A stretch of 62,617 nt of DNA from Cyanobacteria bacterium RYN_339 (GCA_028287685.1 JAQBPE010000239.1:1-62617); one strand, 5' to 3'. Counted from the stretch's first letter, positions 24,882-33,686 are shown. Notes: a model not told the origin generated them from the sequence alone. Made by a program: numbers and translations.

Positions 24882-26360
24882 ATGAAGCCCCTCATCCGCT
24901 CGCTCGTTCTTGCGTGCTTACCCGTCGCCCTGGCGTCTTGCAACGTGGCCGTGCCGGGCCTGGCCGGTGCGCCGGGGCAGACCAGTGTGCCGGGCCAGGC
25001 CGGTGCGCCAGGCCAGGCCGGTGTGCCGGGCCAGGCCGGTGCTCCCGGCACGGCCAGCGCTTCCAACAAGCTCTCGCAGTACAACAACGCCTCGTTCGCC
25101 GACGTGGTGGTGGGCGCCGACAAGACCATCCACGTCATCTATGGCGACAAGAAGAAGCTAAACGACAGCCTGGGCGTCTACTACCGCAGCTCCAAGGACG
25201 GCGGCGCCAGTTGGTCGGAGCCGGAAATCCTCACGGCTGGGGACCCCATCGGGCGCGAAGCCGGCTACATGCGGCTGATCCAGGACGGTCAGGGCACGAT
25301 CTTCGCCCTCTGGAAGGCCCTGACCAAGGACAACGTCACGGCGGACACGGCCAGCTCCTCGAATGCCGGTTCGCTGGTCTACCGCACGCTTGCGGGCGGC
25401 GGCTGGGGCAAGCTGCAGTCCATTGGCAAGGCCGACAACACCTTCGCGTGGTTCGCCTCCGTGGACCCAGCCGGCCAGCTGCACCTGGTCTGGAACGAGG
25501 GCTCGAAGTATCCCATTTCCGCGGGCGGCCCGCTGGCAAACTCCGGCAAGGCGGAGGTCTTCGAGGCCCCGGTCTCCGCGGGCACGGTGGGCCAGGCCAC
25601 CCTGCTGATCACCGGCCAGGCCGCCGCGGGCGGCGCCGCGCCCAAGAACGACGTCTACGACAGCCTGCGGGGCTTCGTGGACGCTGCCGGCCACACCCAC
25701 TTCGTGGCGCAGAAGTCCCCCAAGGAAGATCCCTACAAGCCGATCCTGGTCTACTGGAACGACGGCCACGAGCAGAACCTGGGCAGCCTGGACAGCGTGA
25801 CGGAGAAGAACAACCTCTTCCGCAACAGCCCGCCGGTGCTGCTGCCCGACGCCCAGGGCCAGGACCACATGATCTACTGGGACCAGCGCGCGGACCATCC
25901 GCAAGTTCAGGATCGCCTGATGGATGGCAAGGCCGCGCCGGTGGTGATCTACCAAACCAAGGAAGCGGGCGGCAAGGTGTTGAACTTCGAGGCCTACCCG
26001 GGCCCGGGCAGCACCATGGTGGCGCTGGTGGGCGCCAAGGACCTGAAGGATCCGCAGGCGGCGGCCGAGATGTTCCTGGCGCGCTCCACGGCCAGCGGCT
26101 GGGCAGCCCCGACCATGCTGACGAACAACAACCAGGCCGGCACGTTCATGCGTGTGGACACGGAGCGCCGGGTCGGCTCGAACATCTCGCAGAACGTCGA
26201 GTACATCCCCCTCTACGCCGCGGCCGGCTACGACGCCGCCGGCAGCCCCCACGTGGTCATGATCAACGACGCCAAGACCATCACCAGCGGCTACTCGTAC
26301 GCCGGGGGCACCCTGGGCTTCACCTCTGCCGCGCCCAACGTCTATTACCTGAAGCCCTAG
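24882..26360 (+). CDS. Lipoprotein, BNR/sialidase-like beta-propeller with hexapeptide repeat linker
   Basis: The 492-aa protein has a lipobox LASC (Cys20), then a linker of tandem PGQAGA/V hexapeptides (residues ~24-55), then a large domain with repeated motifs typical of BNR/Asp-box propellers, e.g. YYRSSKDGGASWSEPEILT. Asp-box S-x-D-x-G-x-x-W is visible once clearly (SKDGGASW). Such domains bind or cleave glycans, or are structural. No catalytic Asp-box set can be confirmed. GGAGG precedes the ATG. Confidence 0.75.
   Translation: MKPLIRSLVLACLPVALASCNVAVPGLAGAPGQTSVPGQAGAPGQAGVPGQAGAPGTASASNKLSQYNNASFADVVVGADKTIHVIYGDKKKLNDSLGVYYRSSKDGGASWSEPEILTAGDPIGREAGYMRLIQDGQGTIFALWKALTKDNVTADTASSSNAGSLVYRTLAGGGWGKLQSIGKADNTFAWFASVDPAGQLHLVWNEGSKYPISAGGPLANSGKAEVFEAPVSAGTVGQATLLITGQAAAGGAAPKNDVYDSLRGFVDAAGHTHFVAQKSPKEDPYKPILVYWNDGHEQNLGSLDSVTEKNNLFRNSPPVLLPDAQGQDHMIYWDQRADHPQVQDRLMDGKAAPVVIYQTKEAGGKVLNFEAYPGPGSTMVALVGAKDLKDPQAAAEMFLARSTASGWAAPTMLTNNNQAGTFMRVDTERRVGSNISQNVEYIPLYAAAGYDAAGSPHVVMINDAKTITSGYSYAGGTLGFTSAAPNVYYLKP
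24951..25040 (+). repeat. Tandem 18-bp repeat, five copies
   Basis: Five near-identical 18-base units with consensus like GTGCCGGGCCAGGCCGGT encode the PGQAGA/V repeats of the lipoprotein linker. The period is a multiple of three, so slippage would change linker length without a frameshift. Confidence 0.85.
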
Positions 26361-26380
26361 CGCAGGGGCCCCCTGGCGGG

Positions 26381-26386
26381 TAGGAT
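26381..26386 (+). promoter_or_regulatory. -10-like TAGGAT, 6 bases before GTG
   Basis: TAGGAT is followed by GGGGGC and the GTG at 26393. The G-run could alternatively act as a weak Shine-Dalgarno sequence. No -35 is evident. Confidence 0.35.
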
Positions 26387-26392
26387 GGGGGC

Positions 26393-27076
26393 GTGCGGAT
26401 CGGAATCCTGACCGATATCCATGGCGACATCGACACCATGCGGCGCGTGCTGGACCGCCTGGAGGCGCTGCGCGTGGATCGCGTGGTTTGCCTCGGCGAC
26501 CTGGTCGTGCACGGGCCGGATCCTAACGCGGTGGTCGATTACTTCCGCAACCACCCGGAGATCCCGGTGGTGCAGGGCAACCACGACATCGGCGCCACCA
26601 TCGACGACCACGCGCTCGATTCCCTGCACTTCTTCAGCACGGACTCGCGCGCCAACACGCTGGCCGCCCGCGCGGCGCTGTCGGCCGAGAACAAGGCCTA
26701 CCTGGCGACGCTGCCGATGGCCATCCAGGAAGACCCGGTCTACTTCACGCATGCCTCGCCGGGCAACCCGTTCGCCATTTTGCGGCACCCGGAACGCCTG
26801 GCCGAGGCCTTCGACCGCCTGCCCTGCCCGATCATGATCGCCGGCCACACGCACCGCACGCGCATCCACCACTGGCCGCAAGGCAAGACCGTCTGGTGCT
26901 CCGACCACCCGGCCGACACCGGCACCTGGGTCCACGAGCTGGTGCAAGGCGATCGCTACATCATCAACGTGGGCTGCACGGCCCAGCTGAAGTTCGACAT
27001 CTACCCGCCCGTCTGCGCGGTCTGGGAACCCGAGAACCTCCGGCTGGAATTCTCGCAGCTCGCGGATCTCCGTTAA
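26393..27076 (+). CDS. Calcineurin-like metallophosphoesterase
   Basis: The 227-aa protein has the full metallophosphoesterase set: LTDIHGD, CLGDLVVHG, VQGNHD, a His in FTHASPG and the C-terminal AGHTHR. It binds two divalent metals and hydrolyses a phosphomono- or diester; the substrate is unknown. The start is GTG. It sits 33 bases after the propeller lipoprotein gene and may have its own promoter. Its stop overlaps the stop of the opposing 51-aa gene. Confidence 0.9.
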   Translation: MRIGILTDIHGDIDTMRRVLDRLEALRVDRVVCLGDLVVHGPDPNAVVDYFRNHPEIPVVQGNHDIGATIDDHALDSLHFFSTDSRANTLAARAALSAENKAYLATLPMAIQEDPVYFTHASPGNPFAILRHPERLAEAFDRLPCPIMIAGHTHRTRIHHWPQGKTVWCSDHPADTGTWVHELVQGDRYIINVGCTAQLKFDIYPPVCAVWEPENLRLEFSQLADLR

Positions 27077-27228
27077 CCGAAAATACTCAACACGCTCACC
27101 AGCAGGCTGCCCAGGTCCGACAGCACCTCCAGGAACCAGAGCCACTCCAGCATGTCGTAGAACCAGCTCCTACGCCGCCGGACCACGACCGTCTCGACGC
27201 ACTCTTCGTGCTCGTGCCGCGCCCTCAT
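27073..27228 (-). CDS. Small amphipathic/membrane-associated protein (51 aa) coupled to Kal-like gene
   Basis: The 51-aa product has a charged N-terminal third ([20 protein letters not shown]) and a Trp/Leu-rich C terminus (residues 21-51: [16 protein letters not shown], then [11 protein letters not shown]) that looks like a membrane-binding or single-spanning helix. The ATG overlaps the TGA of the hotdog gene (ATGA), the coupling type common here, and the frame is open to the stop facing the phosphoesterase gene. Coding over the whole intergenic space supports it as real. Function is unknown; it may anchor the hotdog protein. Confidence 0.6.
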   Translation of the reverse strand: MRARHEHEECVETVVVRRRRSWFYDMLEWLWFLEVLSDLGSLLVSVLSIFG

Positions 27229-27623
27229 AGCCGCTGCTGGGCCTTGGGCGTCACGCAGGTCCCGGTGGCCCGGCAGACCAGCACGGGCTCGGCCAGCACC
27301 TCCGCCGCGGAGACGGCCAGGCCCTCGCGCTTACAAAGCTGGATCACCTTGTGGACCTCGAAGGTCATGGCGCGGCTGGAGTTGCCCACCTTGGTGATCT
27401 CGCCGCGGGCCTCCAGGTAGTCTCCGGCGTAGACGGGGGCCTTGAACTCCACGTTGTCGTAGGCCACGAACAGGCCCTCATCGCCATCCAGGCGGATCAG
27501 CAGCTCCGTGGCGACGTCGCCGAACAGCTCCATCATCTTGGCGCCGGCGACCAGGCCGCCGGCGTAGTGGGCGTCGTGCTCGCCCATGCGAACGCGCAGG
27601 AAGGCGGTGACGGGGGTGGTCAT
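27225..27623 (-). CDS. kal: Hotdog-fold protein resembling 3-aminobutyryl-CoA ammonia-lyase
   Basis: The 132-aa protein resembles, from memory, the Kal enzyme of lysine fermentation, which deaminates L-3-aminobutyryl-CoA to crotonyl-CoA. Shared-looking stretches are [46 protein letters not shown] and VCRATGTCV. The hotdog fold is likely either way. None of the other lysine-fermentation genes (kamA, kamDE, kdd, kce) is in the window, so the reaction here may differ; a generic acyl-CoA thioesterase is the alternative. AGGAGGA precedes the ATG. It diverges from the LpxB-like gene over only 29 bases. Confidence 0.6.
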   Translation of the reverse strand: MTTPVTAFLRVRMGEHDAHYAGGLVAGAKMMELFGDVATELLIRLDGDEGLFVAYDNVEFKAPVYAGDYLEARGEITKVGNSSRAMTFEVHKVIQLCKREGLAVSAAEVLAEPVLVCRATGTCVTPKAQQRL

Positions 27624-27639
27624 GGGCGGTCCTCCTGCG

Positions 27640-27645
27640 TATCCT
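27640..27645 (+). promoter_or_regulatory. -10-like TATCCT, 7 bases before GTG
   Basis: TATCCT is followed by 7 bases and the GTG at 27653. The complementary strand offers a -10-like AAGGAT in the same place for the opposite gene, so the two promoters would overlap in the 29-base gap. Confidence 0.4.
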
Positions 27646-27652
27646 TATTCCC

Positions 27653-28750
27653 GTGCGCTTGCTCCTCTTGTCCAACGGCCACGGCGAAGACGCCATCGGC
27701 GCGGCCCTGGCCCCCGCCCTCCAGGCGCGCGGCTTCACGCTGGACGCCCTGCCGATCGTCGGCGAAGGGCACAGCTACCGCAAGCTGGGGCTGCCGATCG
27801 TGGGACCCACCCAGGCCATGCCCAGCGGCGGCTTCGTCTACGGCCGCCCCGCCGCCCTGGCCGGCGACATGCAGCACGGCCTGATCGGGCTCACGCGGGC
27901 GCAGATCGCGGCCGTGCGGCATGGCCGGTGGGACGGCGTCGTCGCCATCGGCGACGTGGTGGTGCTGGGCTTCGCCTGGCTCTCACGGGCGCCGTTCGTG
28001 TTCGTCGGCTGCGCCAAGTCCGACTACTACACCCTCGGCCGCCCCGGCAGCCACCTCTGGCACGAGCGGCTGCTCATGCGCCACCCGCGCTGCGCCGGGG
28101 TCTTCGCGCGCGACGCGGTGACGGCGGCGAACCTCCTGAAAGCCGGCGTCGACGCCTACGACCTGGGCAACCCCATGATGGACGGCCTGGAGCCGCGCGG
28201 GTTGTCGCTGCCGGGGAGCGGCCACCCGATCATCGCGCTGGTGCCAGGCAGCCGGCCCGACGAGGCCGTGCGGAACTTCCAGCTCCTGGCTTCGCTGGTC
28301 GAGGGCCGGGTGCTGGCAGCGATCGCCCCCGACCTCCCGCTAGAGGCCTTCCAGGCGCCCGGCGTGCATGTCATCCCAGGCGGCTTCGCCGACGTCGCCC
28401 ACGCATGCGACGTGGCCGTCGCCATGGCCGGCACGGCCACGGAGCAGCTGGTGGGCCTCGGCAAGCCGGTGATCTCCGTGGCGGGCGCGGGGCCGCAATT
28501 CACGGCGGCGTTCGCCGAAGCGCAAACCCGCCTGCTCGGCCCCTCGATCAGGTGCCTGCCGGCCGACGCGGCGACCGTCATGGCCGAGATCCGCTCCTTG
28601 CTTGCCGATAAGCCCCGTTTGGAGCTAATCGCAGCGAACGGCCGGGAACGGATGGGCGCCCCAGGCGCGTCGCAGCGTATCGCCGACGGGATCGCCGCAC
28701 GCTGGTTGCCGTCCGGCTCCGCAGCAACCAAGCGTCTTCATATTATTTAA
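27653..28750 (+). CDS. Lipid-A-disaccharide-synthase-related glycosyltransferase-like protein
   Basis: The 365-aa protein starts MRLLLLSNGHGEDAIG and has ALVPGSRPDEA and VAMAGTATEQLVGLGKPVI, the pattern of the LpxB-related proteins typical of cyanobacteria (TIGR03492 in my memory). It is GT-B-like; a nucleotide-sugar substrate is expected, but true lipid A disaccharide synthesis is not established for this group. Start is GTG. It supports an outer-membrane-bearing, cyanobacteria-related host. Confidence 0.78.
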   Translation: MRLLLLSNGHGEDAIGAALAPALQARGFTLDALPIVGEGHSYRKLGLPIVGPTQAMPSGGFVYGRPAALAGDMQHGLIGLTRAQIAAVRHGRWDGVVAIGDVVVLGFAWLSRAPFVFVGCAKSDYYTLGRPGSHLWHERLLMRHPRCAGVFARDAVTAANLLKAGVDAYDLGNPMMDGLEPRGLSLPGSGHPIIALVPGSRPDEAVRNFQLLASLVEGRVLAAIAPDLPLEAFQAPGVHVIPGGFADVAHACDVAVAMAGTATEQLVGLGKPVISVAGAGPQFTAAFAEAQTRLLGPSIRCLPADAATVMAEIRSLLADKPRLELIAANGRERMGAPGASQRIADGIAARWLPSGSAATKRLHII

Positions 28751-28757
28751 CAGTCTG

Positions 28758-28886
28758 TGTAAAGTTGGCGAAACATGGATCCGATATAACTACGGAGGGC
28801 GTTACAGAACGCTTGCCCGCAACCCGTTTGTAAAGCTACGTACACATACATTTATCTTTACATACAGTTGCTAACGGTGCTAGAGT
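28758..28886 (+). promoter_or_regulatory. Promoter with possible TGTAAAG operator for ThDP-enzyme operon
   Basis: This 142-base gap is AT-rich. TTACAT (28858-28863) and TAGAGT (28881-28886, with upstream TG) are 17 bases apart, and the ATG follows 6 bases after the -10. The heptamer TGTAAAG occurs at 28758-28764 and 28829-28835, and inverted at 28856-28862, overlapping the -35. That spacing suggests a regulator site blocking the promoter. Confidence 0.5.
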
Positions 28887-28892
28887 GAGCAT

Positions 28893-30638
28893 ATGACCCA
28901 CGTCTTGAAGGTTGTAACCCGCTCGACCGGCCTCTTACCAGCGTCACAGGGTAAGGAAGCTTCGCAGCCGACCCTGGCCGCGCGGGTAATCGGCGGGTTG
29001 GCCGGTTGTGGCTTCACCCATGCCTTCGGGATCCCCGGGCGACACGTCCAGGGCCTGTTTCACGAGTTGCCGGGCAGCGGCATCACGCCGATCCTGGCGC
29101 GCCACGAGCAAGGTGCGGTCTTCATGGCCGACGGCTTTGCCCGTGCCGGGGGCGCCCCCGCCGTCGTGATCGGCACCGCCGGGCCCGGCGCGGCCAACAT
29201 GGTCACGGCCGTTGCCAATGCCTATGCTGACGGCACCCCGGTGCTCTGTCTGACCGGCGCGCCGCCGCGCCACTTCGCCTGCCGCGGGGCATTCCAGGAG
29301 CTGGGCGACGACCACACGGGCGTCACGCCGGCCGTGTTCGCGCCGATCACGCGCTACAACGCGCAACTGAGCCACGCCAGCCAGCTGGGCCCCGTCATGC
29401 GCCTGGCCTTGACCGCCTTGCAAGAGGGTGGCCCGGTCAACCTGAGCTTTCCGGCCGACATGCTGGAGCGCCCGGCGCCGGAGCTGCCGCCGTACCGGCC
29501 CCTGGCGCTGGCCCTGCCGCCGGACCCCACCGCGCTCGCCGAGGCCGCGGGCTGGCTGGACGGCACCCACGACATCCTGATCCTGGCCGGCCGCGGCGCG
29601 CTGGGTTGCGATGAGGCCCTGGTGGCCCTCGCCGAGCGCCTGCAGGCCCCGGTGATCACCACGATCCATGGCAGGGGGGTGATCAACGAGGATCACCCCC
29701 TCGCCTTGGGCCCGCAAGGCTTCGGTGCATCGCACTGGGCCGAGCGCTGGCTCGCCACGCGCCGGCCCAGCGTCGTGCTGGCCGTGGGCACCAGCTTGCG
29801 CGAGATCTCGACCAACGTATACGACCCGGTCTTCCAGGGCACGCAGGCGCTGATCCACTGCACGCGCGACACCCACGCCGTGGGCCGCGCCTACACCCCC
29901 ACCGTCCCGGTGATCGCCGACGCTGGCGCCTTCCTGGCGGCGCTTCTGCCGCTGGTGCCGGCGCGCACGCCCAACGAGGACCTGGCGGCCTTCAAGGCGG
30001 AAACCCCGCGCTACGACGACGGGGCCCTGGCGGACGGCCCGGGCAAGGTCTCGCCACGCCGGGTGACGGAAGCCGTGCGCGCCGCCCTCGGCCCAAACGA
30101 CATGCTCTTCGTGGATACCGGCAATTCCGCGCCCTGGAGCGTGCGCTACTACCCGGTGCGCCGGCGCGGCACCTACTTCGCCTCGATGCACCTGGCCGCG
30201 ATGGGCTGGGGCGTGGCCGCCGCCGTGGGCGCCCAGCTGGCCCGGCCCAACGACCGCGTGGTGGCGTTGGTGGGCGACGGCTGCTTCCAGATGGCCGGCA
30301 TGGAGGTGGCAACCGCCGTGCAGTACGGCCTGCCGGTGGTCTGGGTCGTGCTCAACGACGCCCGCCTGAACATGGTCTACCAGGGGTCGAAGGGGCGCTA
30401 CGGCGCCGCCGTCCCCAACACGGAGTTGTCGCCGGTGGACTGCGCGCGCGTGGCCGAGGGCCTGGGCGCCCGTGGCTTCCGCGTCGATGACCCCGCCCGG
30501 CTCGACGAGGTCCTGGCCGCCGCCCTGGCGTGCGGGGGCCCTGCCGTGGTGGACGTCGCCATCGACCCCGACCTGGCGCCGCCGATGGCGGGCCGGTTCG
30601 AGGCCCTGCGGCGCTACGAGGAGGCCGCATCATGGTGA
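28893..30638 (+). CDS. ThDP-dependent decarboxylase/acetolactate-synthase-like enzyme
   Basis: The 581-aa protein has the three-domain fold of the acetolactate synthase/benzoylformate decarboxylase superfamily. The N-terminal catalytic Glu lies in ARHEQGAVFMADGFAR. The C-terminal ThDP site reads GDGCFQMAGMEVATAVQYGLPV...VLNDARLN, with the expected GDG and Asn. Reaction is not clear: no small regulatory subunit is nearby, and gly/ile biosynthesis partners are absent. It could act on a 2-keto acid. No ribosome site precedes the ATG, but a -10 lies 6 bases upstream. The gene is first in an operon with a histidine kinase and a CMD protein (7-base overlap). Confidence 0.82.
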   Translation: MTHVLKVVTRSTGLLPASQGKEASQPTLAARVIGGLAGCGFTHAFGIPGRHVQGLFHELPGSGITPILARHEQGAVFMADGFARAGGAPAVVIGTAGPGAANMVTAVANAYADGTPVLCLTGAPPRHFACRGAFQELGDDHTGVTPAVFAPITRYNAQLSHASQLGPVMRLALTALQEGGPVNLSFPADMLERPAPELPPYRPLALALPPDPTALAEAAGWLDGTHDILILAGRGALGCDEALVALAERLQAPVITTIHGRGVINEDHPLALGPQGFGASHWAERWLATRRPSVVLAVGTSLREISTNVYDPVFQGTQALIHCTRDTHAVGRAYTPTVPVIADAGAFLAALLPLVPARTPNEDLAAFKAETPRYDDGALADGPGKVSPRRVTEAVRAALGPNDMLFVDTGNSAPWSVRYYPVRRRGTYFASMHLAAMGWGVAAAVGAQLARPNDRVVALVGDGCFQMAGMEVATAVQYGLPVVWVVLNDARLNMVYQGSKGRYGAAVPNTELSPVDCARVAEGLGARGFRVDDPARLDEVLAAALACGGPAVVDVAIDPDLAPPMAGRFEALRRYEEAASW

Positions 30639-32137
30639 ACCGCAAGCCCCGCCCCGCCGTGAAGGTCGTCTGGCAGCCCGTCGTCTGGCAACCCCTCAAG
30701 GCCATGGACCCGTTGCCGGTCGAGGTCGACCTGATCACGGCGCTGCAGCGCATCAACGAGGCCGTTTGCGCCACCACCGACATCGACACGCTGCTGCAAG
30801 GCGTATGTGACGAGATGGGCCGCATCCTCAAGGCCGACCGCGTGCACCTGGCCCTCAAGAGCACGGACACCACCATCTTCGGCAAGGTCGACCACGAGTA
30901 CCGCCGCAGCGACGAGATCGTGCCCACGCTGGGCGGCGAGCTGCCGTCCGAGCAAACGGACGAGGTGGTGATGGACATCGTCGCCATGCCCCCGCCGCTG
31001 GCCGTGCTGGACCCCTTGAGCAACCCCAAGCTCAAGGAGGGGCCGCGCAAGGTCTACGAGTACATGCAGGTCATGAGCGCGATGGCCGGGCGCCTGATGT
31101 ACCAGGGCAAGATCCTGGGCATGATCTGCGTCCACCAATGCGACCACGTCCGGCAGTGGACCAGCCAGGAGGCCACCTTCCTGAGCGTGGTCTTGAGCCA
31201 ACTGAGCGTGGCGATCGCCAACGCCCGCATGCTCAAGAGCATGCAGGCGCAGCACGAGGAGCTGGTCTCGCTGCACTTCCGCCTGGAGGAGTCGCACTCC
31301 GCCCTGGAACGCGTGGTCGAGCAGCGCACGGCCCAATTGCGCCAGGCCAACGCCGAGCTGGTCACCATGGTCGAGGAGCTGCAGCAGCTCGACAACCTGA
31401 AGGCGTCGTTCCTGGACACGATCAGCCACGAGCTGCGCACGCCCATCAACTTCATCACGGGCTTCGGCTCGCTGTTGGGCGATGGCGCGTACGGCGACCT
31501 CTCGCCCGCCGCGCAGGATGCCGTGGACAAGATCTTGGAGGGCGCGGAGCGCTTGATCCACCTGGTCGACGACCTGCTCGATCAGTCCAAGATGGAGCGC
31601 GGCCACCTGCGCATCCAGCCGGAGCGCTTCGACTACCGCAGCCTCGTGGCCCAGATCGCCATGGAGTTCGATCCCATCATGCAGGAGAAGGGCCTCTGCT
31701 TCGTGCTGGACGTCCCGGCGGAGCTGCCGCGGCCCTTCGCGGACCCGGACCGGGTGCACCAGGTGTTGCGGAACCTCCTGAGCAACGCCCAGAAGTTCAC
31801 CCCCACCAAAGGCTCCGTGCACCTGGCGGTGCGCGTGGAGGGCCGCCGGTTGGTCACGGAGGTCCAGGACACGGGCATCGGCATTCCCACGGCGGCGCAG
31901 CAGCGCATCTTCGAGCGCTTCTACCAGGTCGACGGCACACGCACCCGGAACTACGGCGGCACCGGCCTCGGCCTGGCGATCGTCAAGGGCCTGGTGGAGG
32001 CGATGGGCGGCCAGATCGAGGTCGCCAGCAAGCCCGGCCAGGGGGCCACGTTCCGCTTCTCTATGCCCCTAGCGGAGGGGCGCAGCCGACAGGAGGCACC
32101 TCAGCATGGCAAGGATCCCGCCCATCGAGCCCGATAA
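30632..32137 (+). CDS. GAF-domain sensor histidine kinase
   Basis: The 501-aa soluble protein has an N-terminal GAF domain (~residues 30-195), a coiled coil, a HisKA dimerisation domain with the phospho-acceptor His in TISHELRTPINFI, and a HATPase domain with N box LLSNAQKF, G1 DTGIGIP and G2 GTGLGLAI. There is no membrane segment, so the signal is internal. Its ATG overlaps the TGA of the ThDP gene. A cognate response regulator is not in the window. The tie to a ThDP enzyme suggests sensing of a metabolic or redox state. Confidence 0.9.
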   Translation: MVNRKPRPAVKVVWQPVVWQPLKAMDPLPVEVDLITALQRINEAVCATTDIDTLLQGVCDEMGRILKADRVHLALKSTDTTIFGKVDHEYRRSDEIVPTLGGELPSEQTDEVVMDIVAMPPPLAVLDPLSNPKLKEGPRKVYEYMQVMSAMAGRLMYQGKILGMICVHQCDHVRQWTSQEATFLSVVLSQLSVAIANARMLKSMQAQHEELVSLHFRLEESHSALERVVEQRTAQLRQANAELVTMVEELQQLDNLKASFLDTISHELRTPINFITGFGSLLGDGAYGDLSPAAQDAVDKILEGAERLIHLVDDLLDQSKMERGHLRIQPERFDYRSLVAQIAMEFDPIMQEKGLCFVLDVPAELPRPFADPDRVHQVLRNLLSNAQKFTPTKGSVHLAVRVEGRRLVTEVQDTGIGIPTAAQQRIFERFYQVDGTRTRNYGGTGLGLAIVKGLVEAMGGQIEVASKPGQGATFRFSMPLAEGRSRQEAPQHGKDPAHRAR

Positions 32138-32657
32138 GGCGCAGCCCCAAGTCCGCGAAGTCTACACGCGGCTGCGGACGGCGCTCTTGATCGAGCCCAA
32201 CAACTTCTTCAAGACGATGGGCCACGCCCCAGACCTTCTGGCCCCGCTGGTCGAGCTGTCCGGCGCCATGCTGGAGGCCGGCACGTTGGAGCGCCGCCTC
32301 AAGGAGTGGGTGATCCTCCAGATCGCCCGCCTGCACCACTGCGACTACGTCTACGCCGCCCACAAGCAAGCGCTTTCGCGCGCGCTGATGAGCGACGCGA
32401 TCGGCGAGCGCGACACGCCGCTCGATACCAGCTCCTTCCCGGCCTCGGACAAGCTGGCCATGCGCTACGCCACCCAGGTCAGCACCAGCGAGGTGGACGA
32501 CGCCACCTTCAAGGAGCTTGAGGCGACCTTCTCGACGGAGGAGATCGTCGAGTTGACCGTGCTGGCCGGCTATTACACCTTCATCTGCCGCACGGTCAAC
32601 GCGCTGTCGATCGACAACGAAACCCTGAAGTTTTTGGAAACGTCAGAAGCCCAATAA
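32106..32657 (+). CDS. Carboxymuconolactone decarboxylase (AhpD-like) family protein, resolving Cys absent
   Basis: The 183-aa all-helical protein has the CMD domain pattern, [24 protein letters not shown]. Peroxidase-type AhpD has Cys-x-x-Cys-x-x-x-His; here the first Cys and the His remain but the second Cys position is Val (CDYVYAAH), so disulfide chemistry of that kind is unlikely. GGAGG lies 8 bases before the ATG. The gene overlaps the kinase end by 32 bases, hence coupling. Its end overlaps thrC by 15 bases in a convergent arrangement. Confidence 0.82.
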   Translation: MARIPPIEPDKAQPQVREVYTRLRTALLIEPNNFFKTMGHAPDLLAPLVELSGAMLEAGTLERRLKEWVILQIARLHHCDYVYAAHKQALSRALMSDAIGERDTPLDTSSFPASDKLAMRYATQVSTSEVDDATFKELEATFSTEEIVELTVLAGYYTFICRTVNALSIDNETLKFLETSEAQ

Positions 32658-33686
32658 CTTGGCGATCGCCGCCGTATCGGCCGGCGTGGCGCCCGGCTTG
32701 TCGGCGATCCGGCTGATGGCGGTTTCCGGATCCTTGAGGCCGTTGCCCGTCAGCACGCAGACCAGACGCGTGCCCGGGGCGAAGGCCTCCGTCTTGGCGC
32801 GCTTCAGCACGCCCGCCACGCTGGCCGCCGAGGCCGGCTCGCAGAAGATGCCTTCCTCGCGGGCCAGCAGCTCGTAGGCCTCCAGGATCTCCGCGTCCGT
32901 CACCGCCGCGATGGCGCCGCCGGACTCTTGCAGGGCGTCCTTGGCTTGCTGCCAGCTGGCGGGGTTGCCGATGCGGATGGCCGTCGCCACGGTGTCCGGC
33001 TTCTCGAAGACCCGGTCATAGACGATCGGCGCGGCCCCTTCGGCCTGGAACCCGAGCATCTTGGGCCTGCCCTTGCCGTACTCCTTGAAGCCCTTCCAGT
33101 AGGCCGTGATGTTGCCGGCGTTGCCGACGGGGATGGCCAGCACGTCGGGCGCCGCCCCCAGTTGGTCCACCACCTCGAACGCGGCGGTCTTCTGGCCCTC
33201 GATGCGGAACGGGTTCACGGAGTTCACCAGCGTGATGGGGTAGGCCTCCGACAGCTCGCGCACGATGGTCAAGGCCTGGTCGAAGTTCCCCTCGATGCTG
33301 ATCACCTTCGCGCCGTAGTGGAGGCCCTGGGCCAGCTTGCCCAGCGCCACGTAGCCATGGGGGACCAGCATGTAGCAGTCGATGCCGGCGCGGGCGGCGT
33401 ACGCGGCCATCGAGGCCGAGGTGTTGCCCGTCGAGGCGCAAATCACGGCCTTGGAGCCGGCCTCGACCGCCTTGGTCACGGCCATCGTCATGCCGCGATC
33501 CTTGAAGGAGCCCGTGGGGTTGGCGCCCTCCACCTTGAAGTAGAGCTGGATGCCCTGGCCCAGGCGCGCGTGCAGGCGCACGGAGGGCACCAGCGGCGTG
33601 TTGCCTTCCAGCAGCGTGATCACCGGCGTGGCGGCGGTGACGGGGAGGTGGGAGCGGTACTGCTCGATCAGGCCGGGCCAGCTCAC
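32643..33686 (-). CDS. thrC: Threonine synthase
   Basis: The 347-aa PLP enzyme converts O-phosphohomoserine to threonine. Lys of GSFKDRGM is the PLP lysine; the N-terminal TPLV and [17 protein letters not shown] match the short (bacterial) class. Start is GTG overlapping the hom stop (GTGA), so homoserine dehydrogenase and threonine synthase are co-translated. The longer reading inside hom is a frame artefact. Homoserine kinase (thrB) is not in the window. Confidence 0.96.
   Translation of the reverse strand: MSWPGLIEQYRSHLPVTAATPVITLLEGNTPLVPSVRLHARLGQGIQLYFKVEGANPTGSFKDRGMTMAVTKAVEAGSKAVICASTGNTSASMAAYAARAGIDCYMLVPHGYVALGKLAQGLHYGAKVISIEGNFDQALTIVRELSEAYPITLVNSVNPFRIEGQKTAAFEVVDQLGAAPDVLAIPVGNAGNITAYWKGFKEYGKGRPKMLGFQAEGAAPIVYDRVFEKPDTVATAIRIGNPASWQQAKDALQESGGAIAAVTDAEILEAYELLAREEGIFCEPASAASVAGVLKRAKTEAFAPGTRLVCVLTGNGLKDPETAISRIADKPGATPADTAAIAKLLGF

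Noticed and set aside
24951-25040. Tandem repeats as a possible CRISPR array
   Set aside because: Units are 18 bases, contiguous and in frame with protein repeats; no spacers.
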